From the NCBI RefSeq assembly GCF_047501175.1, contig NZ_JBEQWH010000010.1, forward strand, positions 1-63,183: 63,183 nucleotides of DNA, read 5' to 3'. The notes under the pieces were generated by a model that saw only the letters and a list, made by a program, of their open reading frames with translations, ran no database searches and was not told the DNA's origin. Every line of letters begins with the position of its first letter. The stretch's first letter is position 1. The position numbers and the translations under genes were made by a program. This document shows positions 7,654-15,964 of this stretch, piece by piece. This stretch comes from Methanoprimaticola sp047501175 (GTDB taxonomy: Archaea > Thermoplasmatota > Thermoplasmata > Methanomassiliicoccales > Methanomethylophilaceae).

Positions 7654-7664
7654 GTTTATGTAAG
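7654..7664 (+). promoter_or_regulatory. TATA box of tRNA-His
   Basis: GTTTATGTAAG is centred about 33 nt upstream of the mature tRNA-His end, the same distance as for tRNA-Gly and tRNA-Asp in this window. Confidence 0.6.
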
Positions 7665-7691
7665 GGAATGTGTTCGGCGGTCTTACATCAT

Positions 7692-7766
7692 GGCCGGGAT
7701 AGGGTAGCTTGGTTATCCTAGGGGACTGTGGATCCCTTGACTCGGGTTCAAATCTCGGTCCCGGCC
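7692..7766 (+). tRNA. tRNA-His (anticodon GTG)
   Basis: The acceptor arm GCCGGGA pairs with TCCCGGC. A G at 7692 encodes the extra G-1 facing discriminator C at 7766, the hallmark of tRNA-His. The anticodon stem GGGGA/TCCCT encloses CTGTGGA, giving GTG. The T-arm TCGGG-TTCAAAT-CTCGG is intact. It is followed by a TTTT run, and CCA is not encoded. It lies directly upstream of hisS. Confidence 0.95.
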
Positions 7767-7871
7767 CCTTTTCTTGAACCTTTGCGGAACCATCATCGAA
7801 GCATCCCGATGTGCGTTCAACCCGTACGATCCTGTCATCGGGACACGGCAGTCGTATGCGATTCCTGTTCG

Positions 7872-7914
7872 CATGCGCGCGTGCGATGCGCGTGCAATAG
7901 GGCATATTAATATG
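7872..7914 (+). promoter_or_regulatory. hisS promoter region with GTGC/GCGC-rich motif
   Basis: TATA box GCATATTAATATG (7902-7914) lies about 26-30 nt before the hisS ATG, implying a leaderless mRNA. Immediately upstream are ATGCGCGCGTGC (7873-7884) and ATGCGCGTGCA (7886-7896); the latter 11-mer also occurs upstream of thrS in the corresponding position relative to TATA. Confidence 0.45.
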
Positions 7915-7936
7915 GGAGTCCGTCATCGGATGGCAC

Positions 7937-9211
7937 ATGATACAGTGTCCGCGCGGAACGAGGGACTTCCTCCCCGACGAGATGGAGAGGCGCAGGTTCT
8001 ACGAGGGGAAGTTGAGGGAGACCGCGAAGACCTTCGGGTTCAGGGAGGTCGAGACCCCCATATTCGAGGATTCCGAGCTCTTCATCCTCAGGTCCGGTCC
8101 GAACGTGCTCAAGGAGCTCTACGCGTTCGAAGACAAGGGCGGCAGGGCCATCGCGCTCAGGCCCGAGATGACCGCTCCCGCGATCCGCATGTTCGTCAAC
8201 GGCATGAGCAACGAGCCGAAGCCCATCAAGGTGTTCTACTTCGGCCAGTGCTTCAGGTACGAGAGGCCGCAGAGCGGAAGGTACAGGGAGTTCTTCCAGT
8301 TCGGGGCCGAGATCATCGGCGGGGCCACGCCTCAGACGGATGCCGAGGCTATCGCGATGGCATCGTCGATGCTCAAGGCTCTCGGGATCAAGGACTACAG
8401 GCTTCGCATCGGACACATAGGGGTCCTCAGGTCCAAGATCGCGGACATCGGGGTCCCTCCCGAGAGGACCGCAGAGGTCCTCCAGAAGCTGGACAAGAAG
8501 CTCTACGACGAGGCGAGGCCGCTGCTGGAGGACATGGGCGTCTCGTCCGATGACATGGACGACCTGTTCGACCTCACCGAGACCATCGGGGGCACCGAGG
8601 TCCTGTCCAAGGTCCCGGGAGAGGCCGGGGACTGGCTCAGACAGGTCGTGTCGTATCTGGAGGTCATGGGGGTCGACGACCTGGAGATCGACCTCGGTGT
8701 GGTGCGCGGACTGGACTACTACACCGGGATGGTCTTCGAGGCGGAGGCTCCCGCACTCGGGGCCGAGAAGCAGATCTGCGGAGGAGGGTCATACACCCTC
8801 TCAGAGCTCTTCGGAGGGGAGAAGGTCTTCTCCACGGGATTCGCAGTGGGGTTCGACAGGGCGCTGCTCGCATTGGAGAAGGAGGGTGCCGTCTATGATT
8901 ACGACGGTATCGACGCGTACGTTCTGTGCGCATCGGATGATGTCCGCATCAAGGCCGCGGAGATCGCAACGACCCTGAGGAGCTCTGGGATCTCGGCGGA
9001 CATGGACATAATGGACCGGAAGATGGCCAAGGCGATGAAGTTCGCATCCTCCGCAAGGGCTAGGTACGCAGTCATCGTCGGGGCCAGGGACCTCGAGAAT
9101 GGAGAGGTCACCGTCCGTGACATGAACACTGGCGACCAGTCGAACGTGAGGATCGGGGACCTGGTCGAGAGGATCCGCGGCCGATGCGCCGTTTCACGGT
9201 TCAAGGAGTGA
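7937..9211 (+). CDS. hisS: Histidyl-tRNA synthetase
   Basis: A 424-residue class II synthetase. Motif 1 lies near residues 40-60, motif 2 includes FRYERPQSGRYREFFQFG, the histidine-specific loop is GVVRGLDYYTGMVFE, and the C-terminal anticodon domain runs from about residue 330 (DAYVLCASDDVRIKAAEIA). The start MIQCPRGTRDF at 7937 fits the family and a leaderless transcript. It follows tRNA-His by 170 nt and is only 4 nt from the next gene, so it may be cotranscribed with the PH-like operon. Confidence 0.97.
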   Translation: MIQCPRGTRDFLPDEMERRRFYEGKLRETAKTFGFREVETPIFEDSELFILRSGPNVLKELYAFEDKGGRAIALRPEMTAPAIRMFVNGMSNEPKPIKVFYFGQCFRYERPQSGRYREFFQFGAEIIGGATPQTDAEAIAMASSMLKALGIKDYRLRIGHIGVLRSKIADIGVPPERTAEVLQKLDKKLYDEARPLLEDMGVSSDDMDDLFDLTETIGGTEVLSKVPGEAGDWLRQVVSYLEVMGVDDLEIDLGVVRGLDYYTGMVFEAEAPALGAEKQICGGGSYTLSELFGGEKVFSTGFAVGFDRALLALEKEGAVYDYDGIDAYVLCASDDVRIKAAEIATTLRSSGISADMDIMDRKMAKAMKFASSARARYAVIVGARDLENGEVTVRDMNTGDQSNVRIGDLVERIRGRCAVSRFKE

Positions 9212-9215
9212 GATT

Positions 9216-9845
9216 ATGGCAATATTCCTATCGGAGGGCGAAGAGGTCATCCGCACGTACAACTGTGCGAAGGTGGACTTCATGTCCTCGGACAGCACGC
9301 TCGAGGCGTTCGGCCTCGGGAGGAAGAAACCCGAGACGGAGTGTTCCGTCACTGTGACCAACCGTCGCGTGATCTATTTCGCCGAGTCGAAGACGCCTTC
9401 CAAGCGCACGGAGATGCCGTCCATGCATTCGCAGGAGGCGTTCATAGACCGCATAACGTCCATGGAGTTCATCCAGGCGGAGACCCAGCGCAAGTCGCTG
9501 TTCCCCCTGGCGATGATCGTCCTGGGCGCAGTGATAGCGGCGATGGCCGCGGTCGCGGACGATATGATGTTCATGATACCCGGGATAGCGGTCCTCGCGC
9601 TCGGGATCGCGATGTTCGTCCCGGCGCTCCTGGTCGTCCGTCCCCTCATGCTCATGCGCGTCAACACGCAGTCCTCGGAGTCCGGCATCAACGTGTCCGG
9701 GCTCAGCAGGCGCGAGGAGGAGACCCTCTCCTTCTACATGGTCCCCGACAGGGACTTCGGGAAGATGTCCCAGGAGATCGGCGCACTGATCCTCGACATC
9801 CAGTCTCGCGGGGACGACTGCATCCCCGACTGGAAGGGTGAATGA
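9216..9845 (+). CDS. Membrane protein with PH-like N-terminal domain
   Basis: A 209-residue protein preceded by GGAGTGAG. The N-terminal 95 residues contain SVTVTNRRVIYFAES, the signature seen in bacterial PH-like (bPH) domains. Two hydrophobic segments follow (LFPLAMIVLGAVIAAMA and FMIPGIAVLALGIAMFV), then a second cytosolic half. It is paralogous to the next gene, which shares the E-E-(V/I)-(I/V)-R-x-Y-x-C opening and TNRRVI. Genes are coupled: hisS lies 4 nt upstream and an ATGA overlap leads downstream. Function is unknown. Confidence 0.75.
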   Translation: MAIFLSEGEEVIRTYNCAKVDFMSSDSTLEAFGLGRKKPETECSVTVTNRRVIYFAESKTPSKRTEMPSMHSQEAFIDRITSMEFIQAETQRKSLFPLAMIVLGAVIAAMAAVADDMMFMIPGIAVLALGIAMFVPALLVVRPLMLMRVNTQSSESGINVSGLSRREEETLSFYMVPDRDFGKMSQEIGALILDIQSRGDDCIPDWKGE

Positions 9846-10909
9846 CCGCATCCGAGGAGACGGTGCTCGCCGCGGGCGAGGAGATCGTCCGGCGCTACTC
9901 GTGCACCGCCGTCGACCGTGTGGCGATGTTCGCCGGCAGCGTGATGCCGCTGCCCGGCAGGACGGAGTCCGAAGGGGTCCTCACCCTGACCAACCGTCGC
10001 GTGATATTCCATCTCAGCACGGAGTCCGGCAAGGCATACGACAGGCAGGAGGTCCGCCTCTCGGAGGTGTCCGCGGTATCGTCGATGATGTCCAAGTTCG
10101 GGAGGGACCTGAGGGTCCCGATGCTCCTGATAGTCATCGGCTTCCTCATGATGTTCGTCCCCTTCGCGGTGTTCTCGGAGACGGGGGCACTCGACACCGA
10201 CATGGACTACCAGGACGGATACAACGACGGCGTCGAGTACGGTTATTTCAAGACGTATCTCGAGGCCGTGCAGGCGGGCGAGGTCACGCACGGCATACCT
10301 GACGGCTATTTCTTCTATCCTCCGGACTCGTTCGTCTCGCAGGAATACTATTCAGGCTATCAGAAGGGCAATGCCCTGGGCGTGGAGAGGGCGGTCGCGG
10401 ACATAGCCGCGGATGCGGTGTTCTCCGTACCGAGCGATCTGAAGACCCATCACAATCCCACGGGAACATGTCTCGTGCTCGCCGTCATCGGGGCGTTCGT
10501 GTTCGTCAGCGGGTCCGTCGTGTACCTCATCTCCAACCGTACCAAGGACTGGATAAGCATCCGCCTCGGAACCAGTGGACGCGGCATCTGTGTGAAGTCG
10601 TTCAACGGCGGATGGAGCGCCACGGGGAGCCGTGCGCTGACCGCGGAGAACCAGTACTGGGACATGACCCGTGAGCTGGGGGCCGCCATCATGGAGATCT
10701 GGCACCACAAGGAGCGCAGGCTCCGCTTCTTCGATGACGACGTGGTCATCGGGGAGGATGCCATCGAGACCGGGTTCCGGGAGGAGATGCCGGAGAGTCT
10801 CATGGAGAGGACCCCGGACTATGACGACGATACGATCGGCGAGCTGATCATAGATGATGACTGCGACGACGAGGGTCCGCGCATCATCGGACCGTGGAGG
10901 GAGGAGTGA
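9842..10909 (+). CDS. Membrane protein with PH-like domain, paralog of its upstream neighbour
   Basis: A 355-residue protein starting in an ATGA overlap. Its N-terminus has EEIVRRYSC and VLTLTNRRVIFHLS, matching the previous protein. The first membrane span is VPMLLIVIGFLMMFVPFAVF. A soluble insert of about 90 residues rich in Tyr and Asp/Gly (YQDGYNDGVEYGYFKTYLEA, EYYSGYQKGNALG) resembles short DGYxxG-type repeats. The second span is CLVLAVIGAFVFVSGSVVYL, and the C-terminus is acidic. Its stop overlaps the start of the surface protein gene, so the three form one operon. It may sense or organise something at the membrane; this is inference. Confidence 0.72.
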   Translation: MTASEETVLAAGEEIVRRYSCTAVDRVAMFAGSVMPLPGRTESEGVLTLTNRRVIFHLSTESGKAYDRQEVRLSEVSAVSSMMSKFGRDLRVPMLLIVIGFLMMFVPFAVFSETGALDTDMDYQDGYNDGVEYGYFKTYLEAVQAGEVTHGIPDGYFFYPPDSFVSQEYYSGYQKGNALGVERAVADIAADAVFSVPSDLKTHHNPTGTCLVLAVIGAFVFVSGSVVYLISNRTKDWISIRLGTSGRGICVKSFNGGWSATGSRALTAENQYWDMTRELGAAIMEIWHHKERRLRFFDDDVVIGEDAIETGFREEMPESLMERTPDYDDDTIGELIIDDDCDDEGPRIIGPWREE

Positions 10910-12996
10910 TGGACCGCAGGATCATCGCTCTCATGGCCGTCGCCCTGATGGCGATCGCGGTCGTCCCTATGTTATCGGAGGATTCGGATGCCGCGGCAAT
11001 GGACACAACGGACATGACCGTCGAGGCGAAAGGAACATGCGGCACCGCCACATGGGCATACTCCAGGGATGCGGACACAAACTCCCTACGTCTTCTCTCG
11101 GGGGCGTTCGACACGCTCTCCGACTCCAAATGGAAGCTTACGGAGCTTAAGCTGAACAATAGCGAGGTTCCGTCATCGGAAATCTCCGACTACAGCGTGT
11201 CGGAGATAATCCAAGGGTCCGTAAACCTCTATGTCGCCTCCGGCGTGACCGCATCGTCCGGCACGATGAAGGGGCTGGGCGCGGTCTCCGTCAGTTTCGG
11301 AACGGACATGGAGATCCCGGCAGGTATGTTCAAGGACTGCGCCCGTCTCGCCACGGTGGATCTTGAAGGGGTCAAGAGCATCGGGTCTGGATCCTTCGAG
11401 GGGTGCACATCGCTCACCGCGGTCGATGTGAAGAAGGTCGCGAGCATCGACCGCACGGCTTTCAAGGGCTGCACGAAGCTGACGACTTTCTCAGCCACCG
11501 GAAGCACGGTGTTCAAGGCACACAACGGCATCCTCATGTCGGACAACGGGGCGACGCTCTACATGTGTCCGACGGGATATGCCGACAGTGTTATCGACGA
11601 CCTTCCCAGCAGTGTCAACAAGGTCTACCTCGACTACGCCAACGTGATCTACGTGGTGGATGAGGTCGACGGTCTGTCCGGCATCACCTTCGATGCCTCG
11701 ATCAAGGACCCGATAGCAAAGGCCGTGAGCTTCTCGACCCTCGGTATGAAGGACGGTGTCGAGTACAGGTCCGTGGGAGGATCGCTGGTGATCGACTATT
11801 CACTCTACAAGGGATGGACGGTCGCCGGGGACTCCATGCTCAGCACCGGTGCCGATGTCACGAACGCATCCGCGACGACCATGACCGTGAAGTTCACATC
11901 CAGTGTCGCGAAGGTGTACCCGATGGGGATCAACGTCCTGAAGTACGAGGATCTCGCGGAGATTGACTCGTTCGGGGACTGGAAGGTCAGCGTGTCCGGG
12001 CTGGATCCGTCCAAGAAAGGCCTCGTGAAGGATGTGGACGTTTTGAAGTTCGTGGTGACCGGATATACCGGGGACGGGGAGGGCCTGATCGGGGACGACG
12101 TCCATTACCACGGGATAGATTCCGAGTTCATAGGGATCAAATCATCCATCGGGGGCATGGCGAACCTCACGGACCTGACGATAGAGGCGGATCTGGAGTT
12201 CGGGGTGGATGCCCTGGCGAACTGTCCGTCCCTGAAGACCGTCAGAGCGGACAAGGTCACGAAGGTCGGGGACAGTGCGTTCAGGTATTGCACCAACCTT
12301 CAGACGGTCAGCTTCGCCTCGTGCACAGAGTTCGGCAAATATGCCTTCGAATCCTGTTGGTCCCTGGAGACCCTGAGCCTCGGGGCGTCCGACGTATCGT
12401 TCGAGGACGATGCCCTGAGAGGATGTAAGAGCCTCGGCCTTCTGGTCGTTGGAATGGACACCGTGGTGTCCGGTGCCTCGGGCGTACCCGTGCTGCACTA
12501 CGATGCGGATGGCGGCGATGCATCGTTCACGGTCGTTGGCAGTCAGGTGATCGTCGTCCTGGAGTTCTCGTCCAAGGTCGAATACGCTTTGGAGAAGGAC
12601 GGCGAGAGGACCGAGGTCCTGTGCTATCACAAGGACACGGCGATCATACCGATTCATGACGAGATGTACATCTGGAAGAAGAGCGGGCCATCGATCTCCC
12701 AGTGTATGGTAGTGTTCGATTCGGGACTCGGTCTGGACCCAGTGGTCTCGACCGTGAGCTGGGGAGGTCTTACCGCTCCTCCAGCGGAGCCGAGCAAATG
12801 GGGCTACCAGTTCCTCTATTGGACGTACGATGGGAAGCCGTTCGACTTCTCCACTCCGGTGGAGGACAGCATCGTCCTAACGGCCGTATGGTCGAAGAAC
12901 AACGAGGTCGATTCGACCCCGATATACCTCTTGGCGATCTTCGGAGCGTCCGTCGTGGCGACGTTCATCGTGATCGCGATGGCGAAGAAACGCTGA
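10909..12996 (+). CDS. Secreted BspA-like leucine-rich surface protein with C-terminal anchor
   Basis: A 695-residue exported protein. The start at 10909 (TGATGG overlap, GGAGG just before) gives a clear signal peptide (MDRRIIALMAVALMAIAVVP, ending near DSDAAA). LRR_5/BspA-type repeats occur at about residues 130-200 (IPAGMFKDCARLATVDLEGV, IGSGSFEGCTSLTAV) and 410-510 (VGDSAFRYCTNLQTVSF). A Listeria-Bacteroides-type module (WGYQFLYWTYDGKPFDFS) precedes a membrane anchor (YLLAIFGASVVATFIVIAMA) with a KKR tail. Such proteins mediate surface interactions in host-associated microbes. A GC-rich hairpin terminator follows. Confidence 0.85.
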   Translation: MDRRIIALMAVALMAIAVVPMLSEDSDAAAMDTTDMTVEAKGTCGTATWAYSRDADTNSLRLLSGAFDTLSDSKWKLTELKLNNSEVPSSEISDYSVSEIIQGSVNLYVASGVTASSGTMKGLGAVSVSFGTDMEIPAGMFKDCARLATVDLEGVKSIGSGSFEGCTSLTAVDVKKVASIDRTAFKGCTKLTTFSATGSTVFKAHNGILMSDNGATLYMCPTGYADSVIDDLPSSVNKVYLDYANVIYVVDEVDGLSGITFDASIKDPIAKAVSFSTLGMKDGVEYRSVGGSLVIDYSLYKGWTVAGDSMLSTGADVTNASATTMTVKFTSSVAKVYPMGINVLKYEDLAEIDSFGDWKVSVSGLDPSKKGLVKDVDVLKFVVTGYTGDGEGLIGDDVHYHGIDSEFIGIKSSIGGMANLTDLTIEADLEFGVDALANCPSLKTVRADKVTKVGDSAFRYCTNLQTVSFASCTEFGKYAFESCWSLETLSLGASDVSFEDDALRGCKSLGLLVVGMDTVVSGASGVPVLHYDADGGDASFTVVGSQVIVVLEFSSKVEYALEKDGERTEVLCYHKDTAIIPIHDEMYIWKKSGPSISQCMVVFDSGLGLDPVVSTVSWGGLTAPPAEPSKWGYQFLYWTYDGKPFDFSTPVEDSIVLTAVWSKNNEVDSTPIYLLAIFGASVVATFIVIAMAKKR

Positions 12997-13008
12997 TCCA
13001 GTTTGGCA

Positions 13009-13440
13009 TCATGCCCCCCCCCTCTCGGGGGGCCTTTCCCATCGATGCCTGTCCATCTCCTCGTTCAGAAGGGCATCCGCCCTGGGGATGAACTCCTGGG
13101 AACGGCGCACATTGCGGAATGTGACGTTCGGAATGAGGGACGAGAGTGCCTTGGCATCGTCATGGAGCGCCTTCATGTCCGGGGACTTGACCTTGTAGAG
13201 TCCGTTCATCTGCTTGATGACCAGTTCGGAGTCCATGACGAACTCCGCATCCGTCTCCCCGAGCTCTATGACCTTCGAGATGGCGGCGATCAGTCCGCGG
13301 TACTCTGCATAGTTGTTGGTATGGGTTCCCAGGAACTCCGCGTGCTCGTGCACAATGCGTCCATCCTTCACGATGACTATGGCGAAGGCGGACTTCCCCG
13401 GATTCCCGCGGGATCCCCCGTCGGAATACGCGGAGATCAA
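13009..13440 (-). CDS. Ribonuclease HI family protein
   Basis: A 143-residue RNase H fold that cleaves RNA in RNA-DNA hybrids. Visible catalytic positions are Asp7 (SDGGSRGNPG), Glu46 (NNYAEYRGL), Asp70 (VMDSELVIKQMNG) and Asp122 (IPRADALLNEEMD). The usual Asn in RExN is replaced within RRSQEFIPRAD, so the outer loop is slightly unusual. The start is TTG, overlapping the panD stop, with GGAG upstream. The C-terminal tail (HRWERPPERGGA) is encoded by the terminator hairpin of the convergent gene. Confidence 0.88.
   Translation of the reverse strand: MISAYSDGGSRGNPGKSAFAIVIVKDGRIVHEHAEFLGTHTNNYAEYRGLIAAISKVIELGETDAEFVMDSELVIKQMNGLYKVKSPDMKALHDDAKALSSLIPNVTFRNVRRSQEFIPRADALLNEEMDRHRWERPPERGGA
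13013..13033 (+). terminator. Terminator after the BspA-like gene
   Basis: Runs of C and G (GCCCCCC and GGGGGGC) form a strong stem followed by CCTTTCCC. It overlaps the 3-prime end of the convergent RNase HI gene. Confidence 0.6.
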
Positions 13441-13784
13441 TAGACCAGCTCCCTGGCCACTCCATTCTCGGAGTCCACCAGGAGGACCTTGGCGTGGATG
13501 GGCTCGTCGACAAGCTCGTAGGCCATGATGATGACCTTGTCCCCTTCGTCGCAGAGGTGCGCCGCGGCCCCATTGATCGCGATGATCCCGCTCCCTCTCT
13601 TCCCAGGGAGCGTGTATGTCTCGAAGCGGTTGCCGTTGTTCACATCCGCAACTGTGACCTTCTCCCCGACCCAGATGCCGGAGCGTTCCAGAAGTTCCTC
13701 GTCTATGGTGATGCTCCCCTCATAGTCGAGACGGGTCTCCGTGACGGTTGCACGGTGGATCTTTGAACGCAACACCCAACGCAT
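13437..13784 (-). CDS. panD: Aspartate 1-decarboxylase (pyruvoyl-dependent)
   Basis: A 115-residue PanD that makes beta-alanine for pantothenate and coenzyme A. Key residues are Lys8 (SKIHRATVT), the Gly23-Ser24 self-cleavage site (DYEGSITI) that yields the pyruvoyl group, Arg53 and Tyr57 (NRFETYTL), and Asn71 (INGAAAHLC). Length matches the family. This is the bacterial-type enzyme; many archaea use a PLP-dependent decarboxylase for the same step, so transfer is likely. It overlaps the RNase HI gene by 4 nt in one operon. No other pantothenate gene is nearby. Confidence 0.95.
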   Translation of the reverse strand: MRWVLRSKIHRATVTETRLDYEGSITIDEELLERSGIWVGEKVTVADVNNGNRFETYTLPGKRGSGIIAINGAAAHLCDEGDKVIIMAYELVDEPIHAKVLLVDSENGVARELVY

Positions 13785-14064
13785 GCCCTGTGGTTAGGGT
13801 ACGGTGCTTATGAATGTTTGTATCGGGATCATATCGATCCCTCTTGTTTCTGAGAAGGATCGTATATACGAGGGACGTATGGCTTCGTTTTTACCAGGGT
13901 TCCGAGGATGGATCGGTCTACGGGCATAGGCTCATCATCAGACCTCTTCCCATGAGGCTGTCCTGTCGGTCCTTTCATTGATGCTGCCATACAATCACAT
14001 ATGTGTCCTATATGGGATCGTTACATGAATCTGTCAAACCCGGGTCGATCGCATCGGCCGACCG
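13785..14064. other. Intergenic region between panD and the ABC operon
   Basis: No gene is supported. It contains a small hairpin GGGATC-ATATC-GATCCC (13827-13843), a CGTATATACG palindrome (13860-13869), and a TTTTTACC run (13889-13896). These could belong to a promoter or processing site, but no clear arrangement emerges. Confidence 0.3.
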
Positions 14065-14856
14065 TCAGCGTCTGGGACAGGCGCCGAAGAGTCTCACGGT
14101 CCTCATGCCCCTCTCGTCGATCTCGAACTTCGCATCGATGTTGAACACTGTGCGCATGTTCTCGGGAGTCAGGATCTCCTCGGGCGTACCTTCCGCATAG
14201 ACCGTCCTGTCATGGATCAGGATCATCCTGTCGCAGTACCTGGCGACCATCGGGAGGTCGTGGGAGACTATGATGACCGTCAGTCCCTTCCTCTTGGCAA
14301 GGTCCGACACCAGGTCTAGCACCTCGAACTGCATGTTTATGTCCAGGTGCAGTGTGGGCTCGTCCATCAGGATGATCTCCGGTGACTGGGCGATGGCGCG
14401 GGCTATGATCACGCGTTGTCTCTCGCCGCCGCTCATCGTGTTGATGAGGCGGTCGGACATCCCCGAGATCCCGGTGAGCTCCATGGATTCGTCGACGATC
14501 CTCTCGTCCTCCGACGAGTTCCCGCGGAATGCCTCCTGGAATGGCATCCTGCCCATCTCCACCATCTCCCTGACGGTGAATGCGAAGCGTATCTCGTTGG
14601 ACTGCGGGACCGATGCGATCCTCTTCGCGATGTCCCTCTTGTGCATCTCCTCGAGGTCGGTCCCATCCAGGAGTATGCATCCCTTGTGAGGGGACAGGTT
14701 CCTGTTGAGGTTCTTCAGCATGGTCGTCTTCCCGCATCCATTCGGGCCCAGTATCCCGAGGATCTCGCCGGGCCTCACATTGAACGATATGGATTCCAGG
14801 ACCTTCTTCTCGGAATACTCGTACCCGAGGTCCATCACCTCGAGAGGGTTCACCAT
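14065..14856 (-). CDS. ABC transporter ATPase, iron-siderophore/cobalamin/heme type
   Basis: A 263-residue ATPase that powers import with the adjacent FecCD-type permease. Walker A is GPNGCGKTT (37-45), Q-loop VPQSNEI, signature MSGGERQRV, Walker B IILMDEPTLHLD, and switch His in VSHDLP. The ATG at 14856 (or the next codon, GTG) follows GGAGGTGG; longer readings to 14973 lie within the permease gene. It overlaps the permease by 7 nt. The substrate cannot be read from sequence. Confidence 0.93.
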   Translation of the reverse strand: MVNPLEVMDLGYEYSEKKVLESISFNVRPGEILGILGPNGCGKTTMLKNLNRNLSPHKGCILLDGTDLEEMHKRDIAKRIASVPQSNEIRFAFTVREMVEMGRMPFQEAFRGNSSEDERIVDESMELTGISGMSDRLINTMSGGERQRVIIARAIAQSPEIILMDEPTLHLDINMQFEVLDLVSDLAKRKGLTVIIVSHDLPMVARYCDRMILIHDRTVYAEGTPEEILTPENMRTVFNIDAKFEIDERGMRTVRLFGACPRR

Positions 14857-15896
14857 CCCACCTCCTTCTTCTTCCTGCACAGGAGGTATATGAAGAACGG
14901 GGCCCCGACCAGGGCCGTGACGACTCCGATGGGAAGCACTCCGAATAACGGCGATAGCGCATGGGCGGCCCAATCGCCGATCATCAGGAACGTCGCCCCT
15001 CCGACGATGCTCATCGGGATGATGATGCGGTTGTCAGGGCCGAGGATCATCCTGAGGATATGCGGTATGACAAGTCCGACGAATCCGATCGTCCCTACGA
15101 ATGCGACAGATGCCGCCACGACCAGGGACGATACGATCAGGAGCCCTATGCGTACCTTGCGCACATCCACCCCCAGATCCATCGCATGGGCATCTCCGAT
15201 CATCATCGCATTCAGGTTCCTGCTCTGGGTGAGCATCAGAACGATGCCAGTTATGACGACCGTCGCTATGATCATGACATCGCCGATATCCGCCTTCTCA
15301 AGGTTGCCGAGGGACCAGAAGACTATGTCTCCCATCTGTTCGCTGGGCGCGATGTACGTCAGGAACGATACTACTGCGGAGAACAGGGACGATATCGCCA
15401 CTCCCGCGAGCACGAGGGTCTCTGTCCTGACCATCGAGCCGCCGGACCTTGAGACCGTGTAGACCAGCAGTGTCGTCAGGAGACACATGAGGAAAGCCAT
15501 AACCGGCTGTGCTATCGCTATCGGTATCAGGGGGATGGAGAACAGTATGGCGATGGCGGCACCCACCGATGCTCCGGATGACAGTCCCAGGATGTACGGA
15601 GTTGCAAGGGGGTTCCTGAAAACCGCCTGCATCACGCATCCGGTAACTGCCAATCCCGCACCCACGAATATCGCGGTAAGGATGCGGGGGAGATTCTGAT
15701 TTATCACTATGGCTTCGGTCCCCCAGGTGCCGTTGCCCATGAGGGCGGCCCATACCTCTCCGAGCGAGAGGGTCCTCGTACCTGCCCAAGCAAGGTCCAT
15801 CAGGGTGAAAGCGATGAGGAGAATGACCAGAGCGGCCAGGGTCAGCACCGTTTTGCTGAACGTGTGTTTTCCTGCAGCTCTGGTCTTCAGTTTCAT
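14850..15896 (-). CDS. ABC transporter permease, FecCD/BtuC family
   Basis: A 348-residue integral membrane protein with about ten hydrophobic spans. Family landmarks include LPRILTAIFVGAGLAVTGCV, FRNPLATPYILGLSSGA and the cytoplasmic-loop region FVGLVIPHILRMILGPDNR. It forms the channel for iron-siderophore, heme or cobalamin uptake. The ATG at 15896 overlaps an in-frame TGA (ATGA) that ends the remnant tail of the upstream binding protein. This places the ancestral end of that gene here and indicates tight coupling. Confidence 0.93.
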   Translation of the reverse strand: MKLKTRAAGKHTFSKTVLTLAALVILLIAFTLMDLAWAGTRTLSLGEVWAALMGNGTWGTEAIVINQNLPRILTAIFVGAGLAVTGCVMQAVFRNPLATPYILGLSSGASVGAAIAILFSIPLIPIAIAQPVMAFLMCLLTTLLVYTVSRSGGSMVRTETLVLAGVAISSLFSAVVSFLTYIAPSEQMGDIVFWSLGNLEKADIGDVMIIATVVITGIVLMLTQSRNLNAMMIGDAHAMDLGVDVRKVRIGLLIVSSLVVAASVAFVGTIGFVGLVIPHILRMILGPDNRIIIPMSIVGGATFLMIGDWAAHALSPLFGVLPIGVVTALVGAPFFIYLLCRKKKEVGW

Positions 15897-15964
15897 TTGT
15901 GAGTCCTCTTGAAGGCCACGTATGCCGCTGCACCTATTATGATTGCTGCGATGAGGGCGATGAC
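15893..15964 (-). pseudogene. Detached membrane-anchor segment of the substrate-binding protein
   Basis: Directly after the TGA at 15967-15965, the same frame continues without another stop for 23 codons. They encode VIALIAAIIIGAAAYVAF followed by KRTHK, an ideal C-terminal membrane anchor with a basic tail, and end at a TGA overlapping the permease ATG. Anchors of this form end the BspA-like and giant surface proteins in this window. The simplest reading is a recent nonsense change (for example TGG to TGA) or a sequence error. Confidence 0.7.
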
